Shown piece after piece: positions 24,755-34,500 of a stretch of DNA of 64,000 nt (the first letter of the stretch is position 1; every line of letters starts with the position of its first letter). This DNA comes from Nitrospirota bacterium (GTDB lineage: Bacteria > Nitrospirota > UBA9217). The stretch is taken from assembly GCA_035516965.1 (NCBI GenBank), contig DATIZR010000021.1, forward strand, positions 1 to 64,000, written 5' to 3'. The notes under the pieces are model-generated. The model worked only from the letters and a program-made list of their open reading frames with translations, did not search any database and was not told the DNA's origin. Both the position numbers and the translations under genes were made by a program.

Positions 24755-25903
24755 TCACTTCACCGCGCCAACGAAAGGGCACTCCGGGTCGGGAGCGAAT
24801 CTGTCGCCGGAGACAAACCCGGCCACGGCGCGGCACCCTCCCTTGCAGATCTCGAGATAGTCACACGAGCGACAGGGCTCCGGGGCCCGGTCGACCCAGG
24901 TACGCAGGCGCGTGAGATGTTCCGAACCGCTCCAGAGCCGGGGCAATTCAAGAATGCTGTCCTCGTTCGTTAAAAAGGAGCAGCCTGCAAACCTGCCGTC
25001 TGAGCGGACTCCCAGCAGGACGTTGCCGGCCTCGCAGCCGTAAACCGAGAACTGCTCCATCATCGCTTTGTCCGGCCGGTGCCAGCAGAACATCGGGACG
25101 AAAGAGCAGTCGATCTTCGCCGGGATTCCGAATTGCAGGGAGAGGCCTTTGATCATTGGATGGAACCCCCGGTTCTGGGCCGGCGTTAATCGTCTTTCGA
25201 AATAGTCCAACTTTCCCCGACCCGAGGGCTTTAAGCGAAGGAGCTCCACATCAGAAAGGCCCCGCTCTTCGGCAAAGGCGAACACATCAGCCAGTTGATC
25301 TAAATTCCGGCGGGTCACGACGCAATTCACACCGACCTTGACACCCGCCTCAAGAAGCATATCCACGCCTTGCATTGCCGCTGTAAGAGCAAGAGGGTTC
25401 CGGCTTGCTTTCTCGAAACTCGCTGTGCCATCGATGCTGACATTTACCTGGCCGAACATCCGGCAATTTGCAGCGCTTTCTCTGGTCATCAAGACCCCGT
25501 TGGTAGTCAGGTTGGGGACAATGCCGCGGGAGCGCACGTAGGAAGCCAGTTCAAAAAAATCGAGTCGCTCCAGCGCTTCTCCACCACCCAGGGCCATATG
25601 GAACACGCCCATCCCGGCCAGCAGGTCGACTGCTTTGCGGAAACTTTCAGCCGACAGCTCTCCTGCATCCCTTGTTCCCGAATCCATGTAGCAGTGATTG
25701 CACTGCTGGGAACAGGCGTTCGTGACCGAAAAATGCACTTCCAGGGGGGCGGAGAGAACACGGGTTTCCGGCCCTTCCCATAGCGGACTGTGACCATAAC
25801 CCAGTCCTTGCATGAAGTCCCGGTCCACATGCACCAGCGTCGGGGGATTTTCCAGGGCCAGTATCCCTCCAAACGACTCAAACCGATGCTTCACACTGCT
25901 CAT
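24755..25903 (-). CDS. Radical SAM/SPASM maturase-type protein
   Basis: 382 aa. Radical SAM cysteines C64, C68 and C71 (CSQQCNHC), glycine motif LGGGEALERLDFFEL, and a SPASM domain with cysteines in YGCEAG, FAGCSF, PCRSCDYLEICKGGCR and DPECPF. SPASM proteins modify ribosomal peptides or act as sulfatase/quinohemoprotein maturases. It lies between TonB (108 bp upstream) and a membrane protein, in an operon-like run with a TonB-dependent receptor and a 65-aa peptide gene. A peptide substrate is plausible but unproven. Confidence 0.9.
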   Translation of the reverse strand: MSSVKHRFESFGGILALENPPTLVHVDRDFMQGLGYGHSPLWEGPETRVLSAPLEVHFSVTNACSQQCNHCYMDSGTRDAGELSAESFRKAVDLLAGMGVFHMALGGGEALERLDFFELASYVRSRGIVPNLTTNGVLMTRESAANCRMFGQVNVSIDGTASFEKASRNPLALTAAMQGVDMLLEAGVKVGVNCVVTRRNLDQLADVFAFAEERGLSDVELLRLKPSGRGKLDYFERRLTPAQNRGFHPMIKGLSLQFGIPAKIDCSFVPMFCWHRPDKAMMEQFSVYGCEAGNVLLGVRSDGRFAGCSFLTNEDSILELPRLWSGSEHLTRLRTWVDRAPEPCRSCDYLEICKGGCRAVAGFVSGDRFAPDPECPFVGAVK

Positions 25904-26010
25904 ACCTTCTCCTTCCCGTGACCGAGTACGGGCGCTTCAGTGGCTATCATTACGATAAAGCAATGGAACAGACCATTTGTTGATCACTGAGGGTCTTATT
26001 GTCAAAGGCT

Positions 26011-26745
26011 TCAATCAAGAAGCCGAAAACGAAGCGGTATGTCGACCCAGGCTGATATGATTTTGTTCCCTTCCCGGGCGGGCACGAACGACCAGTTTTG
26101 CACCGCCGTCAAAGCGGCTTGGTCCAGCATTGACGACCCCGAGCTTTTCTCAAGGCGAACGTTTTCCGGCTTTCCATTGGAATTTACGAGCACCTGTACG
26201 ACGACCGTTCCCTCCACCTTCATTCGTCGGGCGACTGGCGGATACAGAGGCTTTGGATTATTGAGATAAGCGGCGTTAAAGAGGGGTCCGACCACTGCCG
26301 AGGCATTGCTGCCAGACACGGCCTCGCCTGCAATGAATGGTTCATTTGCTGTTTTCTGACCGGATGTTTCTCCTTCCCGCCCCAATACCGGTTTTTCCGC
26401 TGCGGCTGACTCAGCGGACGCTTCTTTCTTATGTAACTCCGGCGCGGATGTTTCTCCTTCCGGCTTCAATGTTGGCTTCTCCGCCAAGGCTGCCTCAGCG
26501 CGCGCTTCTTTCTGTAGTACCACCGGTGTCGCAACTTTATTTCTATTCTCCGGTCTTGCTAATTGAGGAACGACTTTTCCCTGCGAGTTGTTTTTTGCGC
26601 CATCCGCCCCCCCGGTAAGAATGCCGATCTCGATGGCAACGGGCCTACCCGGAATCGCGTACAATTGACTGACGCCGAATATGAGCGCGAACATTGCAGC
26701 ATGAATAAATAAAGAAAGTTTTAGGCCGGTGAGTTGATGGTTCAT
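26011..26745 (-). CDS. tonB: TonB energy-transducing protein
   Basis: 244 aa. One N-terminal membrane anchor (about 8-30), a periplasmic linker rich in Glu, Ala and Lys with an internal repeat (EKPTLKPEGETSAPE / EKPVLGREGETSGQK) instead of the usual Pro-Lys rich spacer, and a canonical TonB C-terminal domain (about 165-244: YPPVARRMKVEGTVVVQVLV, SSMLDQAALTAVQNWSFVPA). It couples the proton motive force through ExbBD to the outer-membrane receptor encoded at 27792. The start overlaps the exbD stop by 4 bp. Confidence 0.95.
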   Translation of the reverse strand: MNHQLTGLKLSLFIHAAMFALIFGVSQLYAIPGRPVAIEIGILTGGADGAKNNSQGKVVPQLARPENRNKVATPVVLQKEARAEAALAEKPTLKPEGETSAPELHKKEASAESAAAEKPVLGREGETSGQKTANEPFIAGEAVSGSNASAVVGPLFNAAYLNNPKPLYPPVARRMKVEGTVVVQVLVNSNGKPENVRLEKSSGSSMLDQAALTAVQNWSFVPAREGNKIISAWVDIPLRFRLLD

Positions 26746-27122
26746 TTTATCTCTTCTGTCTGCAAACTGGCCCTTTTGAAATCAAGGTTCTTTACGACAT
26801 CGAGAACGTCAACAAAGGCCTGGAGATGGCTGTTTCTGTCGGCCCTGATGAGAATCGGCGTATCTTTCTGCCTCGCTTTCAGCGAATCTTTTAACCGCTC
26901 CAGGGAGACCTGTTGAGAGTTCAGATATATGTTCCCGCTGACGTCGATCTCGATGGACAGCGTTTTTACGGTCTCCGCCAGGCTCTTCGCTGCCTTGGGA
27001 AGGGCGACCGGCAGCGCACCCGTTGCGATAAAAGTGGACGTCGTCAGCACGATGGTGAGAAGCACAAGCATTACATCAACAAGCGGAATGACATTGATGT
27101 AATCAAACTCTTTCTCGTCCAT
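26742..27122 (-). CDS. exbD: ExbD/TolR-family protein
   Basis: 126 aa. Single membrane helix near the N-terminus preceded by the conserved Asp-containing motif INVIPLVDVMLVLLTIVL (Asp at about residue 16), then a periplasmic domain ending VLDVVKNLDFKRASLQTE. The proton-conducting Asp is present. It overlaps exbB by 20 bp and tonB by 4 bp, so these three genes are translationally coupled. Confidence 0.95.
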   Translation of the reverse strand: MDEKEFDYINVIPLVDVMLVLLTIVLTTSTFIATGALPVALPKAAKSLAETVKTLSIEIDVSGNIYLNSQQVSLERLKDSLKARQKDTPILIRADRNSHLQAFVDVLDVVKNLDFKRASLQTEEIK

Positions 27123-27537
27123 TTTGTATCTCCCATTGCATCATAAGGACTTTTGCCCTTCTCACCAGAAGGTTATAAAGCACGACGGAGGGGATGGCGA
27201 CAAGCAGGCCCGCTGCGGTGGCCTTCAGGGCTACGGAAAGACCAACCATGATCTTCCCGGAATCCATGAGTCCCTCTTTCCCCATGGTATAAAAGGTGAG
27301 CATGATGCCAAGCACCGTGCCGAGCAGCCCGACGTAGGGAGCATTGCTTCCTATGGTTGCAATAAAGTGAAGCTTCTCGGTAAGCACTAGTTCCAGGCTC
27401 TTGATATCGCGGTACTGGCCTATTTTCACCTTCTTGAATACCATATGCCTTTCAATAGCTATTGCGACGGCAATAACACTGAGAAGCACCATTAACCCAA
27501 TGATTCCATAATCTATAGTGACCCTGAGCCATTCCAT
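27103..27537 (-). CDS. exbB: ExbB/TolQ/MotA-family proton channel (short form)
   Basis: 144 aa, start behind GGGGGAG. It has an N-terminal helix (about 12-28), then the MotA/ExbB core with two helices: IATIGSNAPYVGLLGTVLGIM (about 58-82) and ALKATAAGLLVAIPSVVLYNLL (about 103-125). Shorter than E. coli ExbB because the large cytoplasmic loop is reduced, as in many Geobacter-type TonB clusters. First gene of the exbB-exbD-tonB unit. Confidence 0.93.
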   Translation of the reverse strand: MEWLRVTIDYGIIGLMVLLSVIAVAIAIERHMVFKKVKIGQYRDIKSLELVLTEKLHFIATIGSNAPYVGLLGTVLGIMLTFYTMGKEGLMDSGKIMVGLSVALKATAAGLLVAIPSVVLYNLLVRRAKVLMMQWEIQNGRERV

Positions 27538-27791
27538 TTTTTTTCACACTCCCCCGCGAACTTTTCAGCAAAATCATCAATAATGGCGGCATAGGTGGAT
27601 GGGATCACGAGCGCCCCCAAAATTGGCTTTTCATCTATCCGGTCCCGGTGCAGATTCTTAAAACACCAGTGTCATAGAGAGCTTGACGGAGCGCGGCTCC
27701 CGCCTTCAGTGCATAAAATCAGCGACCGCTGCCGAGTTGAAAACTCCAAAGGTCATCCGCTTTCAACACGCCTTTGCGTGGACACAGACCG
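27538..27791. other. 254-bp gap between the receptor and exbB
   Basis: No intact gene. On the minus strand a short frame (about 27655-27540, lacking a start codon) reads LGALVIPSTYAAIIDDFAEK and runs into the exbB start; it may be the tail of a lost small gene. The part near 27700-27790 on the minus strand (GACCTTTGGAGTTTTCAACT) weakly resembles the dispersed repeat at 420 and 2800. Confidence 0.35.
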
Positions 27792-29972
27792 CTAGATGTT
27801 TTTTGAGATCCCCACATAAATTGCGCGCCGGGGCAGATACTGGGGCGCAAACACCCCAATCCCGTCCCCGTCCCGGATTTCATACTTAAGATCCGTTACG
27901 TTGGTCACATCAAGCCTGCATTTAAGATCATTGCCGGGGCTCAGTTTAAAGATGTGAGTCATGCCCACGTTGAACGTTGTATAGCCCGGAAGTTCAGTTT
28001 CGTTGGCGAAGCCGCTGTAGAGTCCGCTGCCGTAAAGTGCATCGGCATACACCTTGGTACTGCCCCACTTATAGGACCCTCCGGCCGATGCAGTCCAATC
28101 CTGGTCGTGATCGAGATGGTACCAGTTGCTTTGCATATAAGCGACTTCCTCCGGACTGAACTGCCATTGCCCGGATGTCAGGCCTTTCGCCGTGGCCTGG
28201 CTCCGCGCGGCATTGCCCCAAAGAGCAAAACCGCCTTTTTCGTAGGAAGCGGTCACCTCGACGCCTCGGACGAGGGCTTTATCTCCGTTATAGGGCGAAA
28301 AGATCATTGCCGGACCGAACTGCCCCTCGTCGAGCACATTTTTCTTTATCTTGTAGTAGGCATCCACTCCGACGTGGAGATCGGGCGTGATGTCCTGATT
28401 GACGCCAATATCAAAGTAATGATAACGCTCACTTTTCACCGGGATCGCCGCGGTAACCTCCAAGGACGGGTCCACGGCGTTTGTCGTGCCGTCGAATTTC
28501 GCCACGTCGCCGGCCTGGATGAATTCCAGGGGAGGGGGCGTGAAATAGCGGCCGTAGCCCGCGTGCAGGGTCGTGGGCGATACCGGCTTGTAGACGAAAT
28601 TGACGCGCGGACTGAGTTGCGATTCAGTGATGTAGGCGTCCCATAAATCAGCCCTCAAACCGTAGTTGACCGTCAGTTCCTGAGTGATGCGCCATTCATC
28701 CTGCAGGTACGCACCATACAGCCCGGCCGTTTTCTCATAGTTATCGACAATCTGGAATGGGTCCCCGAAGCCGTTCACCGTGACGGGCAGCACCGTATTC
28801 GTGGTGTTTACCGCCGCGTGCTGCACACTTAACGAGAAACCGCCCCGCACGGTATGCCGGTCGTTGATGCGGTCACTGACGTCGCATTGCAGATTGTTGG
28901 AGATGAGCTGATGGTCGGTATCCGAAGCGATCCCGTTGAAGATCACGTCACCCACCGGGTCTGGCTTGAAGGAAACATCGCTAAAACGCATCGATTGGGT
29001 CAGTTGCAGGTCGATGTTCCCCAGGATCTTCTGGTATCCCAGGATTTCGTAGTATGCCTGCTCGTACTGGTTCTCATTCAGTTTGGAGGAATCGAATGTG
29101 GTAATCGGCCCATAGGGGAATTGCGGCTCCTGACCGGCTATCGTGGGGATCTCAAAAGTGCCGTATGCGCCGCTTAGTATCAATGTCAGCCGGCTTGTGT
29201 CGTCAATCAGATACGAAAAGTTGCCGAACCCCTTGTATTGATTCGTATCATCGTGTGTCGGCCGGTAAGTAGGAGCGGGATTGGCCATGCCGAGGCTGCT
29301 GTGCAGGTAGCTGACCATCCCGTACCCGGAGAACGGGCCGCTGCTGCCACCGTATTCGACTATCGGCATGAAAGTATTGTAATCGCCGCCGTATACCGAA
29401 ACAGTGCCGCCATGCAGGTTCCGGCCGCTCTTCGTCTGAATGTCGACGATCCCCGCGGTGCGGTTACCGTACTGGGCGGGCAGTATGCCGGTAATGAGCG
29501 ATACGGAGTCGAGGAATGTTGTGGAAAGTTCCTGGCTGAACCCGGAAAGCCCATCCGGAAGAAGCAGACCATTGATGCGATATTGCAGGTTGGCCTCCTC
29601 GCCCCGCACGTGAAGGCGCTTGTCGAGTTCGTCCTGCGCCACGCCGGGAAAGCGATAGAATGTCTGGTCGAAAGATGCGAATTCCCCCTGTGATTGGGAA
29701 TCGATCTTCTCGCTGTCAAGCGTATACGTGGTGGCCCCGAGACTGGGGGAAATCTGGGCCCGGGCGTTGTCCAGGGCCTTCTCCTGCACCGTCACCATGG
29801 GTAGCGTGACGATGCCGGCCGACGTATTCTGTCCGGTCAGGTCCCCGGCCGAAACTCTGACGCCCCACAGCAGGCATCCCATTCCCACCGACAGGCAGAC
29901 GAGCCGGCAGGCCCGGAGGCCGGTTCCGCATCGCAAGAACCAGGCGAGGACATGGCAGAAAAAGTCACTCAT
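27792..29972 (-). CDS. TonB-dependent outer-membrane receptor
   Basis: 726 aa. An N-terminal signal sequence (hydrophobic stretch around residues 23-40, ending SAG), a plug domain (about 70-190; FPGVAQDELDKRLHVRGEEA, DSVSLITGILPAQYGNRTAG) and a long beta-barrel with aromatic strand ends to the C-terminus (YVGISKNI). The barrel motifs YGRYFTPPP and YHYFDIGVNQ are typical. There is no N-terminal signalling domain. The ligand is unknown; the operon partners (ExbBD, TonB, radical SAM protein, HupE-like protein) do not name it, although metals or metallophores are one option. Confidence 0.92.
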   Translation of the reverse strand: MSDFFCHVLAWFLRCGTGLRACRLVCLSVGMGCLLWGVRVSAGDLTGQNTSAGIVTLPMVTVQEKALDNARAQISPSLGATTYTLDSEKIDSQSQGEFASFDQTFYRFPGVAQDELDKRLHVRGEEANLQYRINGLLLPDGLSGFSQELSTTFLDSVSLITGILPAQYGNRTAGIVDIQTKSGRNLHGGTVSVYGGDYNTFMPIVEYGGSSGPFSGYGMVSYLHSSLGMANPAPTYRPTHDDTNQYKGFGNFSYLIDDTSRLTLILSGAYGTFEIPTIAGQEPQFPYGPITTFDSSKLNENQYEQAYYEILGYQKILGNIDLQLTQSMRFSDVSFKPDPVGDVIFNGIASDTDHQLISNNLQCDVSDRINDRHTVRGGFSLSVQHAAVNTTNTVLPVTVNGFGDPFQIVDNYEKTAGLYGAYLQDEWRITQELTVNYGLRADLWDAYITESQLSPRVNFVYKPVSPTTLHAGYGRYFTPPPLEFIQAGDVAKFDGTTNAVDPSLEVTAAIPVKSERYHYFDIGVNQDITPDLHVGVDAYYKIKKNVLDEGQFGPAMIFSPYNGDKALVRGVEVTASYEKGGFALWGNAARSQATAKGLTSGQWQFSPEEVAYMQSNWYHLDHDQDWTASAGGSYKWGSTKVYADALYGSGLYSGFANETELPGYTTFNVGMTHIFKLSPGNDLKCRLDVTNVTDLKYEIRDGDGIGVFAPQYLPRRAIYVGISKNI

Positions 29973-29987
29973 CCTTGCTGCTCTTGC

Positions 29988-30185
29988 CTACGAAGCGGGG
30001 GTGGGTTCATGCGACTCTTCAGGCACCGCGCGTTCCTTGGCCTTCGCCGAACAGATAATCGCGGCCATCGTGTTGAAAAGGACCGTCATGGCCGCTCCAG
30101 CAGTGAAGAAGACCACCATATCCACGCCGATACTGCTTGAGTTCGGATTGTATCCGGTCTTGATCTTCAGGATTCGTCCTTTCAT
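29988..30185 (-). CDS. 65-aa small membrane peptide, candidate conserved partner of the receptor
   Basis: Starts at the ATG behind AGGAAGG. The N-terminus is MKGRILKIKTGYNPNSSSIG, then one hydrophobic helix (about 23-46: MVVFFTAGAAMTVLFNTMAA) and a charged tail (AKERAVPEESHEPTPAS). The NPNSSSIG stretch looks like a conserved motif, not random coding. It ends 15 bp before the receptor gene. Its size, position and the radical SAM/SPASM enzyme in the same run make a peptide substrate or small receptor-associated protein possible, but there is no direct evidence. Confidence 0.65.
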   Translation of the reverse strand: MKGRILKIKTGYNPNSSSIGVDMVVFFTAGAAMTVLFNTMAAIICSAKAKERAVPEESHEPTPAS

Positions 30186-30279
30186 TTTCCACGCCTTCCT
30201 TCTTTGATTCTCTCTCTGTTGCAGGCAGCTCGGCGGGTCATTTACCTCGTTCTCCGCTCATCATTCGTCCCTTGGTCCG

Positions 30280-31398
30280 TCACAGAAGCCCCAACTTGTA
30301 ATGGAACGTCTCGGCAAAAACGTCTATGATCTCAGGTCCATTCGGCTGGTATATAAAGAACAGGTAGAGGAACGCCGCAGTCATCAGCAGCGTGAGGACA
30401 GGGCTGAGCCAGCGCAGTGCCCGGGGCCGGGTCTGCCAGCACTCCCCCCTGGTCAAAAGCAGCAGCCAGAAAAGGACCGTCAGGTTGAGTCCTGCCAGCA
30501 TATAGACCACCGTATCAGGTATGACGATCGGATAGCCCCCGGTCTCCAGGGAATAGAAGGTCGGCATCCTGACCGCGTTCAGCAGCAGCCATAAAACAGG
30601 CCAGATCAGAAACATTCTGATCGATTTCCAGGTAAGCCGCTTCCAGGGCTTCATCAGCAGGACCGCGGCCCAGAGCATGACGATGACTGCCCACGCAACC
30701 CATGCCCAGGCCGTTGTCTCTTTCCAGTGGCGGCTGGCCGTTTCGTAGGCAAGCTGGTCGCTCGTGGATAGTTTTTTTTTGCCGTTCCCGGCAAGGGCCT
30801 GAAAAGCAAGATAACTTTGCCTGTCATTGTCCAGGCGGTCATAGGCAAATCCCAATTCACTCAGTACTTTGTCCTTTAAAATAAAGTCGGGGTGTTCCTG
30901 CAGCAACTCCTCGAACTTCTTCACCATGATTTCATCGCCCTGATCACCGGACCGAATGGATTGATAGGTCTTGAAAGCCTCCTCTTGGCTCCCCAGCTTT
31001 TCCAGAGAGACCAGTTTCTCCTTATAAAAAAAAACCTGACGGGGGTCGGCATATTTCTTCAGGAATTCCCGGTCCCACTTAATGGCCTTCTTTATATCCA
31101 CTAGGTTGTTTTCATACAGGGTACCCAGCATCTGTACGGCATAGCGGCGAGCCTCGCTTTCAGGATGCTTCCCGGCGATCTCCAGGTTGAAGGCTGCGGC
31201 CTCGGCATAGCGGCCGTTGATATACGCGTGCTGGGCCTTCTGTTTCAGCTCGTTCACTGCAGGGCTGTCCTGAGCCGCAAATCCGGCGAGTGGCAGTAGG
31301 AACAGGCTCACGAGGAGCGTCAGAATAGAGAATGGAATAAGCTTCATGCATCTCATGATGACCGTCTTCAGCGGCTGCATATCCGCTCTTGTTGTCAT
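30280..31398 (-). CDS. Secreted-N/TPR membrane protein heading the transport cluster
   Basis: 372 aa; the ATG at 31398 has AGAGG 8 nt upstream, though internal ATGs at 31356 or 31347 would give a more classical signal peptide (LIPFSILTLLVSLFLLPLAGFA). Residues about 45-225 are helical and TPR-like (AQHAYINGRYAEAAAFNLEI, ESEARRYAVQMLGTLY, SEDQLAYETASRH region). Four C-terminal helices follow (about 230-250, 258-275, 290-312, 335-355). It is the first gene of the leftward run to 24086. A scaffold or sensing role is possible. Confidence 0.65.
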   Translation of the reverse strand: MTTRADMQPLKTVIMRCMKLIPFSILTLLVSLFLLPLAGFAAQDSPAVNELKQKAQHAYINGRYAEAAAFNLEIAGKHPESEARRYAVQMLGTLYENNLVDIKKAIKWDREFLKKYADPRQVFFYKEKLVSLEKLGSQEEAFKTYQSIRSGDQGDEIMVKKFEELLQEHPDFILKDKVLSELGFAYDRLDNDRQSYLAFQALAGNGKKKLSTSDQLAYETASRHWKETTAWAWVAWAVIVMLWAAVLLMKPWKRLTWKSIRMFLIWPVLWLLLNAVRMPTFYSLETGGYPIVIPDTVVYMLAGLNLTVLFWLLLLTRGECWQTRPRALRWLSPVLTLLMTAAFLYLFFIYQPNGPEIIDVFAETFHYKLGLL

Positions 31399-31444
31399 TT
31401 ATCGACCTCTACAGTTTTTTAGAACCTGATGCTAGTCCTCTTTT

Positions 31445-31483
31445 ATTACAATATTATTAAAATTAAATTTCTTTTCTGTTACA
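31445..31483 (-). promoter_or_regulatory. Possible Pho-box-like half sites upstream of the transport cluster
   Basis: On the minus strand TGTAAC (31483) and TGTAAT (31450) are 33 bp apart, three 11-bp periods, with AT-rich intervening units that keep only TAAT-like character. It lies 47 bp upstream of the 31398 start. Weaker than the arrays at 1058, 3738 and 3862. Confidence 0.25.
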
Positions 31484-31489
31484 GCCAGG

Positions 31490-31531
31490 TAAAAATGTCG
31501 CGTCTGCCACTTTAATAAACGCAGACGCGAC
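31490..31531 (-). terminator. Rho-independent terminator of the 5'-nucleotidase gene
   Basis: A perfect 11-bp inverted repeat (GTCGCGTCTGC at 31497-31507 with its complement at 31521-31531, 13-nt loop) is followed on the minus strand by ATTTTTACC. It lies 38 bp past the 5'-nucleotidase stop and separates it from the transport cluster. Confidence 0.85.
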
Positions 31532-31568
31532 GACCGACGATCTTTACGCATACGCCATGCCTCTTCTG

Positions 31569-34500
31569 TCAGAATCGCTGGTAAACAACGGGCGCAAAGT
31601 TGATTCTCACGTTCGACGGGTTGCTGAACTGAAGCGGGATGCTGATCGACTGCCCGGGGGCTAGCGACTGGCCGGTCGTGCCGATGTACGGAAAACCGTT
31701 GTACATGCCGGCTCCGTTTGCCAGTATGACACCGGAGGTCAGGTTGTTCAGCACCACGTTCAGCGGGACGGACACGGTCGATGAACTGATATTGGTGACG
31801 GTCATGGTGCCCGTGGACACCCGTGCCGCGCGGCTGTAGCTGAACCCTGTGGTGGTCACGCTGAACTGCGAAGATACATCGACGGGCGAGTTGATGGTCA
31901 TGGTACTGGATGCGCTTCCATGATAGTCGACATCGTTTATGAAGGCTGCGACCGAGTACGTACCCGGAGCGACAGGAGCGGTCGTTGAACCGTTGTAGGT
32001 TACCGTGATGGGAAGCCCTGCCGGGTCGGTCGCGACCGTGACGCTCCTGGGCGCGCCATTATAGCTAAAGTCCATGCTCCCGAAGAGAACAGTGGCCTCC
32101 GCTTTGGCAACGGTCAGGGTGCCGCTGGCCAGTACCGTATTCCCGGTCTGAGCTGCCTTTGCCTCTACCGCATACGTCCCGGCCGAGATCGGCCCGGCGG
32201 AGTCTCCGTTGTAGGTCACGCTTACCGGAATGCCGTCCGGAATGGTGAAGACGGTGACCTGCTTCGGCGAAGCATCGAATTTCTGATACACCCCTTCGAG
32301 CGAGACGATCGGGTAATAGGCGGGAGTGTCGGTATAGTGCGTTGCTGCCGGGGCCGCGGCCGGAGCGGGTTCGACATTGTTGTTGCTGTCCGTGGCTAAG
32401 CTGTAGAACTCGTAGTAGCCCGAGCCTTGCGGGAAGCCGAAGGCCGCCGTGTACGGAGCTGCCGTGGCAGTGGAGACCGGTGTCCACGCGCCCCAGGATG
32501 CGTTGTCCGTTGAATAGCGGTAGAAGAACTGCACCTGCGTGACCGACGTTCCGCCCGATTGCATCGTCACCTGGAGCACCGGAGCGTTGCTCCCATACTC
32601 CTTTGAGTCGAACCCGTAGCTCGGCGCCGTTGCGTCAGCCGCCCCCTCGGTGACCGGTTTGACGACGAGCGAGACCAGTTTGTTGGCGGCCCATTTCCCC
32701 TGGACGAAGGGGGTGACGTTCCAGTTGTACCAAAGGTTGGCGGTGGCTGCCGCAAGGGTCTGCGTATCGAGCGCCGCAGCGCCTAAAGCCGGCTGGGTGT
32801 TCCAGGTGATGCCGGTCTCCGTCCAGGTGTCATCGCTGCCGCCCCGCACCTCGGCCGGCAGTGCCGCTCCCGTGGCCTTCCAGTCCCAGAGCTGAAGGGA
32901 AGCGCCGGATATCGTTGCTCCGCTCGGGATGCCGGAGAGGTCGAATTTCAGCCAGGCCCGCTCGTTCCCATAGGAATTCATGCTGCTGCTCTGTATGTAG
33001 AGGTTGGTTGTGTTGTAGTTCGTTGTCGGTTTGCCGCTGGCCACCTGTGCGTCGGCGACCGGTGCGAGGTAGTACGTTCCATTGGTGACGGAGGCGGTGG
33101 CGCTCAGGGTAAGAGACGATCCGGTCGTCCCGGCCGGTATCGGATCGAGGCGGGACGAAACAGCGGAGACCGACGGCAGCTGAGCTGTGGTGGTCGCGGC
33201 GCTGTCGCAGCGGAAGCGCAGCCCGTAGCTCTCCATGGTGGGCACGCCCGAGATGAGGAGCGTGTCGCCCACGTTCCCCGGGAGGGTCTTTGCGGCATAG
33301 CCGGTCACGTCCATGATCGAAAGAGTCTGCCCGTTCTGATCGGTCACCGTGCCCGGTCCCGCCTTTTTCGCCAGGAACTGCACATAGTGGTTCTTGTAAG
33401 AGTCATTCCAGAACGCGCCGATGGACGACAGGAAGGCAGGCTTAGCGAGGCTTTCGTCGTGGCCTGCGATCCTGAACTCGACGCCGTCGGCATAGATCCC
33501 CTCCTGGTCCACGAATTCGGGATTGCCGCCGTAGAAGCTCCCCTTTCCCCAGGTCTCGATGATGTCACCCGGCCTGAGGGCGCCGGTCTTGAACCCGAGG
33601 TAGCTGCGGTAAAGCTCCTGCTCGGCCAGGCGGTTGGCGGCGTTTATGGTGCCGTCTTCATTGACGAGGTCGGCAGGAACCTGATTGCTTCCGCGGCGCG
33701 CCAGGGTCTCCGGGGTGGCGCTGAGGAGGCGGATGAATGCGTACTCATAAACCGGTTTGGTATCGTTGTCGTTCATCATCGTGACCACGGCGCGGTATCC
33801 GCCGGAGAACTCGGTGTTCAGATGGTAGCGCGGACCGCCGACACGGTAGGGGTTGCCGGCGGTGAACTGCCGCATGTAGTCCACAATGCCGTCGCGGCAG
33901 AGGACGCTTGAGGAAAGCGGGGCCGTGTCCGACCAGGTCCAGCCGGTTGGTGGATGAGCGTACATGTAGTTATTGATGGCCACCGTATAGGTGTGGTTCA
34001 GGTCGATAGGCTGGCCGTTGAACTTGACCGAGGTCGGGATGCCGTCAAAAGCAGTCACGTCCAAAGCGCTTGAGAACCCGGCATCCATGGTGGTTGCTTT
34101 CAGGAAATTGATGATCTCCTGGCCGGTCATGTTGACCCGGGTGAACGTATCGTCGTTCCAGGGGAACGTTTCGTAGATCTGCATATAGGTCACCGGGCCG
34201 GCAGGAATATCGGCGCGCACGCCGCCCCCCGCCTCCATGGCGAGGTCACACTGGCCGAATAGCTGCTCAGCCTTCCATTGCATGGCGTCGCAGATCCACT
34301 GGCCGGCGGTGTTGTTGCCGCTCCAGGGATACTCGTCGGCCGACCACCATTTCATGGTGTTATCCAGCATCAGGTTGTCCGCAGTGTAGCCGATCACTTC
34401 GTCGACCGGGTGACCGGGATGCGCAGTATTGTATTGCGCGGTCAGGCCTTCGATCAGGGTCTGCGTATCAGGATCGGGGGTAAGATCGGCGTCTCGAATC

